The notes: generated by a model from the letters alone, not told the origin. Shown: positions 50,837-59,218, counted from the stretch's first letter. The stretch is 64,000 bases of DNA from Thermoanaerobaculia bacterium (GCA_017883205.1 JADGNZ010000025.1:19370-83369), one strand, 5' to 3'. Program-made: numbers and translations.

Positions 50837-51523
50837 TTACCGCATCGCCGTCAACGCCACCGGCGTCGGGCGGTACCACTCCGGATAGACCCGCTTCAGC
50901 GCGTCGATCTTCGGCAGATCGTTGAACACGATGTAGGGCTGATGCGGATTGTGGATCAGGTAATCCTGGTGATAATCCTCGGCCGCGTAGAAGCCCTTCA
51001 GCGGCTCGATCTTCGTCACGATCGGCGATGCGAAGACCTTTGCCTTCGACAGTTGTTCGACGTAAGCACGCGCCACGCGCTCCTGCGACGGTGACGCGAA
51101 AAAGATCTCCGACCGGTAGCTTGGGCCGCTGTCCGGACCTTGACGATTCAGTTCCGTCGGATCGTGGGCGACCGAGAAGAAGAGCCGCAGAAGCTGGCCG
51201 TACGAAATCTGCTTCGGGTCGAACGTGATCTCCACCGACTCGGCGTGCCCGGTCGTCTCGGTGCCGACCATCTCGTAATGCGCGGTGGACTTTTCGCCGC
51301 CCGAGTAGCCGGCGACGACCTTGGTCACGCCCTTCACGTGCTCGAACATCCCTTGCAGTCCCCAGAAGCATCCGCCCGCCAGGACCGCGACCTGGGAACC
51401 GGTGGCCTCGGCGGCCGGAGTATCGACAGCCGGCGCTGGAATCGCCTTGTTCACTGCCTCGGCGCTTGCACCACAACTCAGCCCGAACGCCGCAAGAGCC
51501 AGGGCCACGATCGTTTTCTTCAT
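50837..51523 (-). CDS. msrA: Exported peptide methionine sulfoxide reductase A
   Basis: 228-aa enzyme reducing methionine-S-sulfoxide in oxidised proteins. An N-terminal signal segment (MKKTIVALALAAFGLSCG; a lipobox-like LSC is present) makes it periplasmic or a lipoprotein. The catalytic motif is LAGGCFWGLQGMFEHVKGV (Cys52). GYSGGEKSTAHYEMVGTETT and GHAESVEITFDP follow, with AAEDYHQDYLIHNPHQPYIV containing the Tyr, His and Asp of the substrate site. I see no C-terminal recycling Cys (the C-terminus is WYRPTPVALTAMR), so it needs an external thiol reductant or recycles otherwise. Confidence 0.93.
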   Translation of the reverse strand: MKKTIVALALAAFGLSCGASAEAVNKAIPAPAVDTPAAEATGSQVAVLAGGCFWGLQGMFEHVKGVTKVVAGYSGGEKSTAHYEMVGTETTGHAESVEITFDPKQISYGQLLRLFFSVAHDPTELNRQGPDSGPSYRSEIFFASPSQERVARAYVEQLSKAKVFASPIVTKIEPLKGFYAAEDYHQDYLIHNPHQPYIVFNDLPKIDALKRVYPEWYRPTPVALTAMR

Positions 51524-51773
51524 AGGGAATCGCATGACAGTCTTCCTTTTCGCGCGCTGCACGTCTCTACGGTTCAGGAGCGCCGATGGTCTCGCGAAGC
51601 GTGATCCGCACCGCGGACATCTCTGTTACAAACGCCTCCCGCAGCCGAACGATTTCGCGTGCGGCAGGCGGCGGTTCAGGACGGTACCCGCCGGTGGCTC
51701 GCCTCTTGACCCACGCGAGCGCCTCAATTTCCGTGAACAGAATGTGAACTCCACCAACAAAGCCCGTTTGAGG

Positions 51774-51787
51774 TGTAACCGGTTACA
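51774..51787. promoter_or_regulatory. Perfect 14-bp palindrome upstream of the GAF-GGDEF-EAL gene (operator candidate)
   Basis: TGTAACCGGTTACA is a perfect palindrome with a CG centre, as in LacI/CcpA-type operators (TGNAANCGNTTNCA). It is 36 nt before the ATG of the cyclic-di-GMP gene, a position that could repress transcription. No LacI-family gene is in this window. The 51524-51773 stretch contains no gene I can support. Confidence 0.45.
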
Positions 51788-51823
51788 TAAATCGTCATCT
51801 AACGGACGTTGCAAGGAGTTTCG

Positions 51824-53803
51824 ATGTCGATGAACGACTGTGCCACCGGAATGCTCGAAGTGGAAAAACCAATCCTCGGCCATGAACCAATCCGCGAGTT
51901 GCTCGAAGGGCTCTCCCTCTGCGGACCGGGTCAGGAGTACTTCCGCTCACTCGTCAGTGAGCTCGCCCGTGCACTCGACGCCGACATCGCCTTCGCCGCG
52001 GAACTGTCGGGCGAAGAGCCGCTGCGCGCCCGCACCGTGGCGCGCTTCGCCGACAGCGAACACGTCGCGAACATTGAATATGTGCTCCAGGGAACGCCGT
52101 GCAACGACGTCATCGAGCAGCACTTCTGCTGGATTCCGGAAGGAGCCGCCGAACGCTATCCGCTCGATCCCGGCCTGGCCATCCAGTCGGTCGAGAGTTA
52201 TGCCGCGATCGCCCTGATCGACGCGGAAGGTGCCGCCTTCGGCTGGATCGGCGTCATGAGCCGCCGGCCGATGATGGACGGAGCAAAGGTCCGCGCCACG
52301 CTGCTCTTCGTCGCCGGAAGAACATCCGCCGAATTGCAGCGCCAGCAGACGGCCATCGCACTCGAGCGCGCACACGCCGACCTGGCCGTTCACGCCGAGC
52401 GCGGCGAAGAGCTCGAGCGCATCAACGCCGAGTTGCAGCGCGAGATCGCCGAGCAGCGGCGCAGCCAGCGGCAGATGACGCATGACGCGCTCCACGACGC
52501 CGTCACCGGTTTGCCCAACCGCACTTTGTTCATGAACCGGCTCGATCACGCCATCGCCATGAACGCCCGCGAGCACGTCTACGACTTTGCGGTGCTCTTT
52601 CTCGATCTCGACCGCTTCAAGCTCGTAAACGACTCCCTCGGCCACATCGCCGGCGACGATCTCCTCCGCGCGGCCGCGGACCGTCTGCGGGGCTGCGTGC
52701 GCCCCTCCGATCTCGTGGCCCGCATCGGCGGCGATGAGTTCACCATCCTCATCGAGAACATCGCCGACGCCAGCGAGGCCACGTGCATCGCCGAACGGAT
52801 CTCCGCCGAGCTCTCGCGCCCCTTCACCGTCTCGGGCGAAGAGGTGTTCACGTCCGCCAGCATCGGCATCGCCGTTAGCGCGACCGGCTACCGCTCCGCC
52901 GACGCCGTGCTGCGCGACGCCGACACCGCCATGTATCGCGCCAAGGAGCGCGGCAAGGGACGTTACGAGATCTTCGACCGCCGGATGCACGTGCAGGCCG
53001 TCGAGCGGATGCTGATGGAGATGGACCTTCGCCGCGCCGTCGAGCGGGAGGAGTTCCGCATCGTCTATCAGCCCATCGTCTCGATCCGCTCGGGCGAGCT
53101 GACCGGCTTCGAGGCGCTGCTGCGCTGGGAGCATCCGGTGCGCGGCACCATCGCGCCGAACGACTTCATCTCCATCGCCGAGGAGAACGGGTTGATCGTG
53201 CCGATCGGCGTGTGGGTGCTCAAACGCGTCTGCGCGCAACTGCGGCGCTGGCCGTCAACGGCGCACTGGCCATGGTGTGCCAGCATCAATGTCTCGCTTC
53301 GTCAGACGTTCGATCCAACGCTCATCGACGAGCTCGATCGCGTCCTGGCGGCGGCGCATGTCGAAGGCGCGTCGATCCGCCTCGAGATCACCGAAAGCGC
53401 CATGGTGGAACGGAGCGCTGCCGATTTCTTCGAGCGCGTTCGCCAGCTCGGGATCGAGCTCTGCATCGACGACTTCGGCACCGGCTACTCCTCGCTCGCC
53501 TACCTGGTGAACCTGCCTATCGACGCGCTGAAGATCGATCGCTCGTTCGTGAGCACGCTCGATTCGAGCAGCGAGCACTGCGAGCTCGTCAAGACCATCA
53601 TCGCCCTCGCCCACAACCTCGGCATCGAAGTGATCGCCGAAGGCGTGGAGACGCCGACCCAGCTCCGGCTGCTGGCATCGCTCGGCTGCGAGTACGCGCA
53701 AGGCTTCCTCTTCTCGGAGCCGCTATCCGAGGAGGCGGCGGATAGGTTGGTGGTGTCGGGACATATGTTCAATGCCCTTCTCGAGGGATGCCTCGCGGAG
53801 TGA
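51824..53803 (+). CDS. GAF-GGDEF-EAL cyclic-di-GMP signalling protein
   Basis: 659-aa cytoplasmic protein. AAGGAG lies 5 nt before the ATG. Residues 20-180 form a GAF-like sensor (FAAELSGEEPLRARTVARFA, then PCNDVIEQHFCWIPEGAAER). A coiled-coil linker (ERGEELERINAELQREIAEQ) leads to the diguanylate cyclase domain with GGDEF at 302-306. The EAL domain has EALLRWEHP (EAL 430-432), EITESAMVE, IDDFGTGYSSL, LKIDRSFV and AEGVET, all conserved. Both activities appear possible, though in many such pairs one dominates. A possible operator palindrome lies upstream. Confidence 0.95.
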   Translation: MSMNDCATGMLEVEKPILGHEPIRELLEGLSLCGPGQEYFRSLVSELARALDADIAFAAELSGEEPLRARTVARFADSEHVANIEYVLQGTPCNDVIEQHFCWIPEGAAERYPLDPGLAIQSVESYAAIALIDAEGAAFGWIGVMSRRPMMDGAKVRATLLFVAGRTSAELQRQQTAIALERAHADLAVHAERGEELERINAELQREIAEQRRSQRQMTHDALHDAVTGLPNRTLFMNRLDHAIAMNAREHVYDFAVLFLDLDRFKLVNDSLGHIAGDDLLRAAADRLRGCVRPSDLVARIGGDEFTILIENIADASEATCIAERISAELSRPFTVSGEEVFTSASIGIAVSATGYRSADAVLRDADTAMYRAKERGKGRYEIFDRRMHVQAVERMLMEMDLRRAVEREEFRIVYQPIVSIRSGELTGFEALLRWEHPVRGTIAPNDFISIAEENGLIVPIGVWVLKRVCAQLRRWPSTAHWPWCASINVSLRQTFDPTLIDELDRVLAAAHVEGASIRLEITESAMVERSAADFFERVRQLGIELCIDDFGTGYSSLAYLVNLPIDALKIDRSFVSTLDSSSEHCELVKTIIALAHNLGIEVIAEGVETPTQLRLLASLGCEYAQGFLFSEPLSEEAADRLVVSGHMFNALLEGCLAE

Positions 53804-53865
53804 CCGCAAGGCGCCTGCAGGAGGAGTGCTCAGCCGGGATGCTCGAAACGCGCTACGCTTACTCC

Positions 53866-54471
53866 ATGCAACCAGTTGCTGCCGCGCGTCCTGACGAGCG
53901 CGGACTTGTCGAGCGGCTCCGCGCCGGCGACGAGAGAGCATTCGAGGAGCTCGTGGACCATCACGCCGCTCCCCTTCTCGCGGTCACGCGCCGCATCCTG
54001 CGCGACGAAGAGGAAGCGCGCGACGCGGTGCAGGAAGCGTTCGTGGCCGCCTTTCGCAGCATCGGAGACTTCCAGATCGAGAGCCGCCTCTCTACGTGGA
54101 TGCACCGCATCGCCGTGAACTGCGCGCTGATGAAGCTTCGCGTCCGCGAGCGCCGGCGCGAGAAGGACGTCGATGAGCTCCTGCCCCACTTCCAAGCCGA
54201 CGGCCATCAACAGCAATCGTCGGTGGGCTGGAAAGAAAGCGTCGAAGACGTCCTGCAGCGCGAGCAATCGCGCGCCCTGGTCCGCGAGTGCATCGATCGC
54301 CTGCCGGAGTCCTATCGCGTCGTGCTGGTCCTGCGCGACATCGAACAACTACCGCCCGACGTCGTCGCCGAGAAGTTGCAGATCACGCGCGACAACCTCA
54401 AAGTCAAACTTCACCGCGCCCGCCAGGCGCTGCGCACCCTGCTCGACCCGCACATGCGAGGTGCGACGTGA
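53866..54471 (+). CDS. ECF-type RNA polymerase sigma factor
   Basis: 201-aa sigma factor. Region 2 is FEELVDHHAAPLLAVTRRIL, then RDEEEARDAVQEAFVAAFRS with the RLSTWMHRIAVNCALMKLR end of region 2.4. Region 4 is LVRECIDRLPESYRVVLVLR, then DIEQLPPDVVAEKLQITRDN with LKVKLHRARQALR as the recognition helix. Region 3 is absent, as in ECF factors. ATG at 53866 is preferred; the upstream in-frame part lies in the EAL-protein tail. It overlaps the next gene by 4 nt, the usual sigma/anti-sigma arrangement. Confidence 0.93.
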   Translation: MQPVAAARPDERGLVERLRAGDERAFEELVDHHAAPLLAVTRRILRDEEEARDAVQEAFVAAFRSIGDFQIESRLSTWMHRIAVNCALMKLRVRERRREKDVDELLPHFQADGHQQQSSVGWKESVEDVLQREQSRALVRECIDRLPESYRVVLVLRDIEQLPPDVVAEKLQITRDNLKVKLHRARQALRTLLDPHMRGAT

Positions 54472-54710
54472 GCCACGTGACCTGCATCGAGCTCATCTCG
54501 TTCCTCGACGCCTACGTCGCCGAGGAGCTGGACGCCGAAACGCGCACAACCTTCGACCTCCACCTCATCGTCTGCCCCTCCTGCCGCGCCTATCTCGCCA
54601 GCTACGAGGAGACGATCGACCTCGTGCGGGGAGTGGCCGAAAAGGAAGAGGAGCTCGCCCACGACGCGCCGCCTGAGTTGATCGAGGCGGTGAAGCACGT
54701 GAAGAGGTAG
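54468..54710 (+). CDS. Small zinc-finger anti-sigma factor
   Basis: 80-aa protein starting from GTG that overlaps the sigma stop. VTCIELISFLDAYVAEELDA, then HLIVCPSCRAYLASYEETID, gives the His-x3-Cys-x2-Cys zinc site of zf-HC2 anti-sigma factors. No membrane segment follows, so it is a soluble anti-sigma factor that would hold its sigma partner in the cytoplasm. Its 3' end (EKEEELAHDAPPELIEAVKH) recurs as a copy at 55616-55692, about 0.9 kb downstream. Confidence 0.85.
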   Translation: MSHVTCIELISFLDAYVAEELDAETRTTFDLHLIVCPSCRAYLASYEETIDLVRGVAEKEEELAHDAPPELIEAVKHVKR

Positions 54711-54760
54711 AGCGTTACTTGCTTACGACTGATTGTTGGGGGATTGCCGCCCCGGTTCGT

Positions 54761-55241
54761 GTGTCATCCTGAGCCGCCGAAGCCGCCCTCCGACGCTGAA
54801 TGTGCACCGGCAGGGAATCAGCGGCGAAGGACGGTCGAAGGATCTCAGATTTCGCTGATCGTGTTTGCCTGGCTTGTTTCAGATCTGGACCCGTTTCAAA
54901 CCATTGGAGCTATCATGCCGGATCCAAACCACCGAGCGCTGCGAGGCATGCACGTCGCAAGGAGTGCGGTCGTCTCGACCGCGGGCACTCGGGCGTCCTC
55001 GCCCGAGTGCGGTCAGGGCGGAGGTCGAAATGAGTCGACGTTCTCGCTTGCGTGAAGTACGGCTTCGGGATTTCTGCCGCGCAACCTCCTGGCGCGAGCG
55101 ATTCTCATCATCAGCGACGTTCGCTCGCGCTGGTCCAACGAGATCTTCGTAGTTTGAGATCCTTCGACCGTCCTTCGCCGCCGATTCCTGGCGGGGCAAA
55201 CGCAGCGAAGCTTGCGGCGGCTCGGCGGCTCAGGATGACAC
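54761..55241. repeat. Large GTGTCATCCTGAG inverted-repeat element L, copy 2
   Basis: Outer ends GTGTCATCCTGAGCCGCCGA and CGGCGGCTCAGGATGACAC are complementary. Inside come GGACGGTCGAAGGATCTCAG and AGATCCTTCGACCGTCC, then a centre that holds element E in reverse orientation. It is a composite of nested palindromes with no gene in it. The GAAGGATCTCAG/TGTCATCCTGAG wording is the kind of dispersed repeat found in several phyla. Confidence 0.8.
54884..55040 (-). repeat. Dispersed two-hairpin element E, copy 2 (nested)
   Basis: Reverse-orientation copy of the 3185-3348 element: GGATCCAAACCACCGAGCGC, then GCGGTCGTCTCGACCGCGGG and CACTCGGGCGTCCTCGCCCG with AGTG. It sits at the centre of the large element L, so it was probably inserted into it. 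Confidence 0.8.
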
Positions 55242-55301
55242 GATTCGGGTGAGTGGCCGGGGAGTGCGCACGTCCTGTGAGCCGGCGGATTTCACAACGC
55301 C

Positions 55302-55592
55302 ACAGCCTCGGCCAGAACGTCGTCTTTGATGATCTCGTGCAGCCACGATGGCGCGACGACATCGACGTGACGGCCCAACAGCTCTTCTAAATCGGCAATC
55401 AAGCCGCCGGGGAACCATGGTGGTGTCTTCCCGCCGATCTTCGATCAGAAAATCGACATCGCTATCAGGTCCGGCATCCCCACGGGCTACCGAGCCGAAG
55501 ACTCGGACGCGGCTGACGCCATGCTTCGCAGCGATGCGGAGGATCTCTTCGCGCTTGCTGGCGAGGATCTCGTCGATTCCCATGCGCAGCAT
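55302..55592 (-). pseudogene. Frameshifted MNT-type nucleotidyltransferase (MntA-like)
   Basis: The first 48 codons read MLRMGIDEILASKREEILRI, then VRVFGSVARGDAGPDSDVDF with LIE, the GSxARG...DxD core of minimal nucleotidyltransferases. After about 55435 the frame changes: the proper continuation is in another frame (GGLIADLEELLGRHVDVVAP, then SWLHEIIKDDVLAEAVAL and stop at 55302-55304). So one or more small indels between about 55395 and 55440 broke the gene. Intact relatives are antitoxins of HEPN/MNT toxin-antitoxin systems; no HEPN partner is adjacent. Confidence 0.85.
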
Positions 55593-55615
55593 TGTACTTG
55601 GGCGCTCGGGTGACT

Positions 55616-55698
55616 GCGAAAAGGAAGCACTGCAGCTAGCGCACGACGCCCCGCCGGAGCTGATCGAGGCGGTGAAGCACGTGAATCGCTAGAGAGCA
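55616..55698 (+). pseudogene. Duplicated 3' tail of the anti-sigma factor gene
   Basis: Encodes EKEALQLAHDAPPELIEAVK then HVNR and stop, nearly the same as the last 24 codons of the gene ending at 54710, and the 6 nt after the stop are similar too. The copy is in the same orientation. The nucleotidyltransferase pseudogene and element L lie between the two copies. Confidence 0.8.
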
Positions 55699-55741
55699 TT
55701 ACCGTCTTTCGCGGCATCTTTTCCAAACTGGAACCCTCCAG

Positions 55742-55888
55742 CTAGAACGCCATGTTGCAGGTACTGCAGTGATGATTTGATGAGTGACCTGCTTCACGAT
55801 CACATGTACCCTTATGGGTGTTGGGGCAATCGGAGTGCATTGATGCACACTCCGAGCTCTTCAGCACGTTGTCTTCGTTCGATTTCAT
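55742..55888 (-). CDS. Small Cys/His-rich (putative metal-binding) protein
   Basis: 48-aa protein beginning MKSNEDNVLKSSE, then CASMHSDCPNTHKGTCDREA and GHSSNHHCSTCNMAF. Cys and His residues are spaced as in a two-site zinc-binding peptide. A near-perfect AGGAGG lies 5-6 nt before the ATG, which argues that it is really translated. I know no family. It is flanked by decayed repeats and stands alone. Confidence 0.7.
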   Translation of the reverse strand: MKSNEDNVLKSSECASMHSDCPNTHKGTCDREAGHSSNHHCSTCNMAF

Positions 55889-56008
55889 GACACACCTCCT
55901 GTCAAGGAGATATGCGGCTTTCATGCGCGCCGCCGTGACGTGCGGCACACGATGACGTGCGGGGCCATCCGAACAGTGATCGGTGCGATCGCAGCCGCCA
56001 CGGGTTCT

Positions 56009-56190
56009 GTCATCCTGATGACACGATTCGTTTGAGTGGAGGGGGAGTGCGCACGTCCTGCGAGCCGGCGGCTTTCACAGCGCCAACGGTCTCGGCCAGA
56101 ACGCCCTCTTTGAGGATCTCGTCGCGTTTGCTGGCGAGGATCTCGTCGATTCCCATGCGCAACATTGTACTTGGGCGCGCTAAGTCACGT
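56009..56190 (-). pseudogene. Second, internally deleted copy of the nucleotidyltransferase locus
   Basis: Contains both ends of the 55242-55615 segment: GGGGAGTGCGCACGTCCTGC and CTCGGCCAGAACG at one end, GCTGGCGAGGATCTCGTCGA and TTCCCATGCGCAACATTG at the other, joined without the middle (about 240 bp lost). It is preceded by GTCATCCTGATGACACGATT, a collapsed form of element L. Non-functional. Confidence 0.8.
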
Positions 56191-56276
56191 GCCGAGGGGA
56201 AGTGTGGCGACGGCGGACTGCTGATGGAGAAGACTCACGGCGATCATGCGGGAATCGCCCGGCGCGCGTGGTGGAT

Positions 56277-56760
56277 CGGTCAGCCCGCGCGGTAGACCAG
56301 TCAGCCCGGACTGTGGTTCGGTCAGCCCGAAAGTGATACCAGTCAGCCCGCACGTGGGACCGGTCAGCCCGGACTGTGGTTCAGTCAGCCCGCGCTGTGT
56401 TTCGGCCGGTGCGCGCGGAGAGTCGTCGGGTGCCCACGGAAAACCATTGCGGACACACGAAAAGACAGGGCGGACGCACGAAAAGACAAGGCGAACGCAC
56501 GAAAAGACAAGGCGGACCCACGGAAAGACAAGGCGGACCCACGAAAAGACAAGGCGGACCCACGAAAAGACAAGGCGGACCCACGGAAAGACAGGGCGGA
56601 CGCACGAAAAGACAAGGCGGACACACGAAATGACAAGGCGGACGCACGAAATGACAAGGCGGACGCACGAAAACGAGTTGCGGGCGCACGACATGACATC
56701 GCGTACGCATGGAGAGTCGTTGGGTGCGCACGGTGAGACGGCTGGCGCGCACAACGAGCC
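56277..56760. repeat. 21-bp satellite array C
   Basis: Three zones of 21-bp period: GGTCAGCCCGGACTGTGGTT-type units (56279-56403), about twelve GGCGGACCCACGAAAAGACA-type units (56445-56690), and GCGTACGCATGGAGAGTCGT / GTGCGCACGGTGAGACGGC units at the end. Individual units such as CGGGTGCCCACGGAAAACCA and CGCGCGGTAGACC are close to those of array A. Frames are open on both strands as a by-product of period 21; no start or ribosome-binding site supports a gene. Confidence 0.9.
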
Positions 56761-56919
56761 GGCTCGATCGCAGGCACACTCTGGCGGCTCGCACGGCCGC
56801 ACCCGACGACGATGGCGGGATCACTACAGGAAACACCGGTACCCGCGCGGCATCGCTTCGTGATCGGGGCGGTGAAGCACGCGGTTCCAAACCTCGCTCG
56901 CCGTAATCTGAACCGGCGA

Positions 56920-57498
56920 TTACGCAATCCAGGGTGAGAAGGTGCGCACCACCCTCCATGTGCCGTTCGACTTTTCGAGAACGTACACGAACCCACTTGC
57001 GCAGAGGGGTCCACAGCCGGTCCAAGAATAGACAAGCGCGGTAGCGCCATCGGACGAGTATGCAGGAGAAGCAAACTCCAGGACACCGACAACTTCCGGG
57101 AACTGCGCACGAAGCAAATCCCAGTTGTAGTAGTGGGGGCGAACCAGACCAGGCTTTGCTACGGTGAGAACGGGACCGAGCATCGTGGCGGACGACAGGC
57201 GAAAGGGGAATGGCGGCGAGTATCTTCCGATGGACTGAGGCACGCTGTTGTAGGTGAGAAGCGCGTCCACGAGTTGTTTTGGCAAGTCCTTCGCCGCATA
57301 TCCGAGGTCCTGCGGAAGAACCACGGTCGTTTCGTTGAGAACCAGATACTTTGGCGCAACCTTCTGTGACCGCTCAAAGCCCGACGCAAACCTGACGAGA
57401 GTCGCATCGAGAACGGCCGCATCGTCGTTGCTTTGGGCAAAGACCGTACTGGCCGCAAAGCCGGCGATTAACAAGACAATTGATGACGCTCGGAGCAT
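56920..57498 (-). CDS. Secreted protein of unknown function
   Basis: 192-aa exported protein with signal peptide MLRASSIVLLIAGFAASTVF then AQ. The mature part contains FERSQKVAPKYLVLNETTVV, YSPPFPFRLSSATMLGPVLT, then VLEFASPAYSSDGATALVYS with WTGCGPLCASGFVYVLEKSN and GTWRVVRTFSPWIA. The GCGPLC-GxGxVxxLEKxxGxW pattern resembles a stretch found in many hypothetical periplasmic proteins, and is likely a beta-sheet with one disulfide. I recognise no named family. It is a stand-alone gene bordered by array C and element E. Confidence 0.7.
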   Translation of the reverse strand: MLRASSIVLLIAGFAASTVFAQSNDDAAVLDATLVRFASGFERSQKVAPKYLVLNETTVVLPQDLGYAAKDLPKQLVDALLTYNSVPQSIGRYSPPFPFRLSSATMLGPVLTVAKPGLVRPHYYNWDLLRAQFPEVVGVLEFASPAYSSDGATALVYSWTGCGPLCASGFVYVLEKSNGTWRVVRTFSPWIA

Positions 57499-57732
57499 CT
57501 TTGTGCGCTTAACGGACCAAGCGCAGCGGCGTGTCCCGCGACGCGAGATGCTAACGCAATCTGGACGCAGCAGCGCGGCGGGCCGCATCCGCTCCAAACG
57601 CGAGTCAGGCCTGTCCGGAGCTCGGCCGAGGCACCCACAGTGATGTGGCTCATCAAGTCCGCGCGGTGTATGTCTGGGAGTCGGCGCGCCAGAAGCTCCG
57701 AGGGCCGAATTTCTCGCAGGCGAGGACGTCGA

Positions 57733-57862
57733 CGAAATTTCGACCGCCGCCCGACAGCACTCGGGCGAGGACGCCCGAGTGCCCGCGGTCGAGACGACCG
57801 CACTCCTTTACGACGGTGGTTGGATCCGGCGTGATGGCCCGGACTGAAACAAGCCCTAGCGA
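57733..57862 (+). repeat. Dispersed two-hairpin element E, copy 3
   Basis: Same order as copy 1: TTTCGACCGCCGCCCGACAG, CACTCGGGCGAGGACGCCCG, GCGGTCGAGACGACCGCACT, then GGTTGGATCCG and AGCCCTAGCG. Its last bases overlap the 3' end of the ASCH-like gene. The remaining 57499-57732 holds no gene. Confidence 0.8.
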
Positions 57863-58149
57863 CGGCCACTCTTCGGCGCAATGTAGTGGAACTCGACGAG
57901 GTACACGTTTTCGCCTGGTCCGTGCTTTGCCACCTTGAGGAGATCGCTCACGCCGGCGAAGCCGCATTCGCGGGCGAGGCGAGGGGTGATCTGTTCGAGC
58001 GTGATCGGGACGATGGAATCGACTTCGATCTCGCCTTCTTCGAAGCGGTATCGCCCGCCGGCACGGACGTGCGGACGCATCCAGACGCGAACGCTTCGCG
58101 TGATCGCACCACTTCGCACGCCATCACGCAGGTATTTCGTGAACAGCAC
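57856..58149 (-). CDS. ASCH/PUA-like domain protein
   Basis: 97-aa protein from a GTG start: LFTKYLRDGVRSGAITRSVR with VWMRPHVRAGGRYRFEEGEI, then EVDSIVPITLEQITPRLARE and GFAGVSDLLKVA, ending NVYLVEFHYI. The pattern of a basic first helix, W-x-x-P-x-V-x-x-G-x-x-Y, and a closing FHY strand is that of ASCH-like beta-barrels, which bind RNA or nucleotides. No partner gene is evident. Moderate confidence in the family. Confidence 0.6.
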   Translation of the reverse strand: MLFTKYLRDGVRSGAITRSVRVWMRPHVRAGGRYRFEEGEIEVDSIVPITLEQITPRLARECGFAGVSDLLKVAKHGPGENVYLVEFHYIAPKSGRR

Positions 58150-58181
58150 CGTGCGAGTTTAGCGCGCTGCGTGAGCCTTCC

Positions 58182-59174
58182 TCACCCAGGCTCGGCAGCC
58201 CGATCTTCCGTGGCGACGTCGATGACGACCACGCCCGCCTTCTCTCCGCTCTGGACGTAACGGTAGGCATCGGCGATCGCGGTGAGTGGATATCGGCGAT
58301 CGATGACGGGGATGAACCGGCCTGCTTCGATCCTATCCCTCAGTTCGTTCACGAACGCCTGCCCGCTTCCCCGCTTCGCCAGGGGAACCACAACCCGCCC
58401 GCTTCCCGTGACCTTCGACCAGAGAATGAACAGAAGATTCTGCGACCAGGGGCCACGGTCCGTCGCCGCGAAAACGCCGCCGGGCTTGAGCCATCGCCGC
58501 CATCGGCGGATGCCCAGCTTTCCCACCGCGTCCAGCACGAAGTCGAAGCTGCGGCCAAGCTGGTCGAATTCGTCGGTCGTATAGTCGACTACCCGGTCAG
58601 CTCCCAAAGAGCGCATCAGTTCGCGGTGGCGTCCCGCGACGACCGCGACCACCTCGGCGCCACGATCTTTGGCCAGTTGAAGTGCTGCCGTCCCGATCGC
58701 GCCGGAGGCGCCGTAGATCAGGATCGTGTGACCGGGTCTCAGAGCGAAATGTTCGATGATCGGATTGGCGTAAAAGGCGCCTTCGCAGACGACTGCCTGA
58801 TCGAAGCGAAGATTCGAGGGCATCTGCGCGATCGGCCCGGTCTCGGCCATGCAGAAATACTCTGCCTGGGCACCGTCATTCCTGAACGGGCACATTCCGA
58901 ATACGCGGTCCCCGGGCTTGAACCGGCTGGCCGATCCGCCAACGGCTTCGATAGTCCCGGCGAAATCGAGGCCGAGAATCTTCCGCCGCGATCGCCCGCC
59001 GCCGGTCAGCAGCCTTATGAGTGTCGGGTGAAGGAGCTCGCCGCAATCGGTCCGATTGACCGTCGTCGCATGGACCCGCACCAGTACCTCCCCCGGCCCG
59101 GGCACCGGCGCCGGGACGTCGCGCACCTCGATCACGCCGGGTGACCCATAACGCGCGATTGTGGCTGCCTTCAT
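58182..59174 (-). CDS. Medium-chain dehydrogenase/reductase (quinone oxidoreductase-like)
   Basis: 330-aa NAD(P)-dependent oxidoreductase without zinc. AGGTCC with GGAGG precedes the ATG. The N-terminal GroES-like domain includes VRDVPAPVPGPGEVLVRVHA and LGLDFAGTIEAVGGSASRFK with PGDRVFGM. The Rossmann part has ILIYGASGAIGTAALQLAKD (the AxGxxG cofactor loop) and YTTDEFDQLGRSFDFVLDAV. It lacks the structural-zinc Cys cluster of alcohol dehydrogenases, matching the NAD(P)H:quinone reductase-like branch. Substrate unknown. It stands alone. Confidence 0.9.
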   Translation of the reverse strand: MKAATIARYGSPGVIEVRDVPAPVPGPGEVLVRVHATTVNRTDCGELLHPTLIRLLTGGGRSRRKILGLDFAGTIEAVGGSASRFKPGDRVFGMCPFRNDGAQAEYFCMAETGPIAQMPSNLRFDQAVVCEGAFYANPIIEHFALRPGHTILIYGASGAIGTAALQLAKDRGAEVVAVVAGRHRELMRSLGADRVVDYTTDEFDQLGRSFDFVLDAVGKLGIRRWRRWLKPGGVFAATDRGPWSQNLLFILWSKVTGSGRVVVPLAKRGSGQAFVNELRDRIEAGRFIPVIDRRYPLTAIADAYRYVQSGEKAGVVVIDVATEDRAAEPG

Positions 59175-59218
59175 GGACCTCCAATTAAGATTGCCGGCCA
59201 GATAAACACTGTCCGTGT

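Noticed and set aside
51567..51762. Minus-strand stretch of about 60 sense codons, reading FTEIEALAWVKRRATGGYRP and onward to GAPEP, upstream of the GGDEF-EAL gene.
   Set aside because: It looks protein-like but no ATG, GTG or TTG start exists before an in-frame stop, so it may be a gene remnant; not supported well enough to call.
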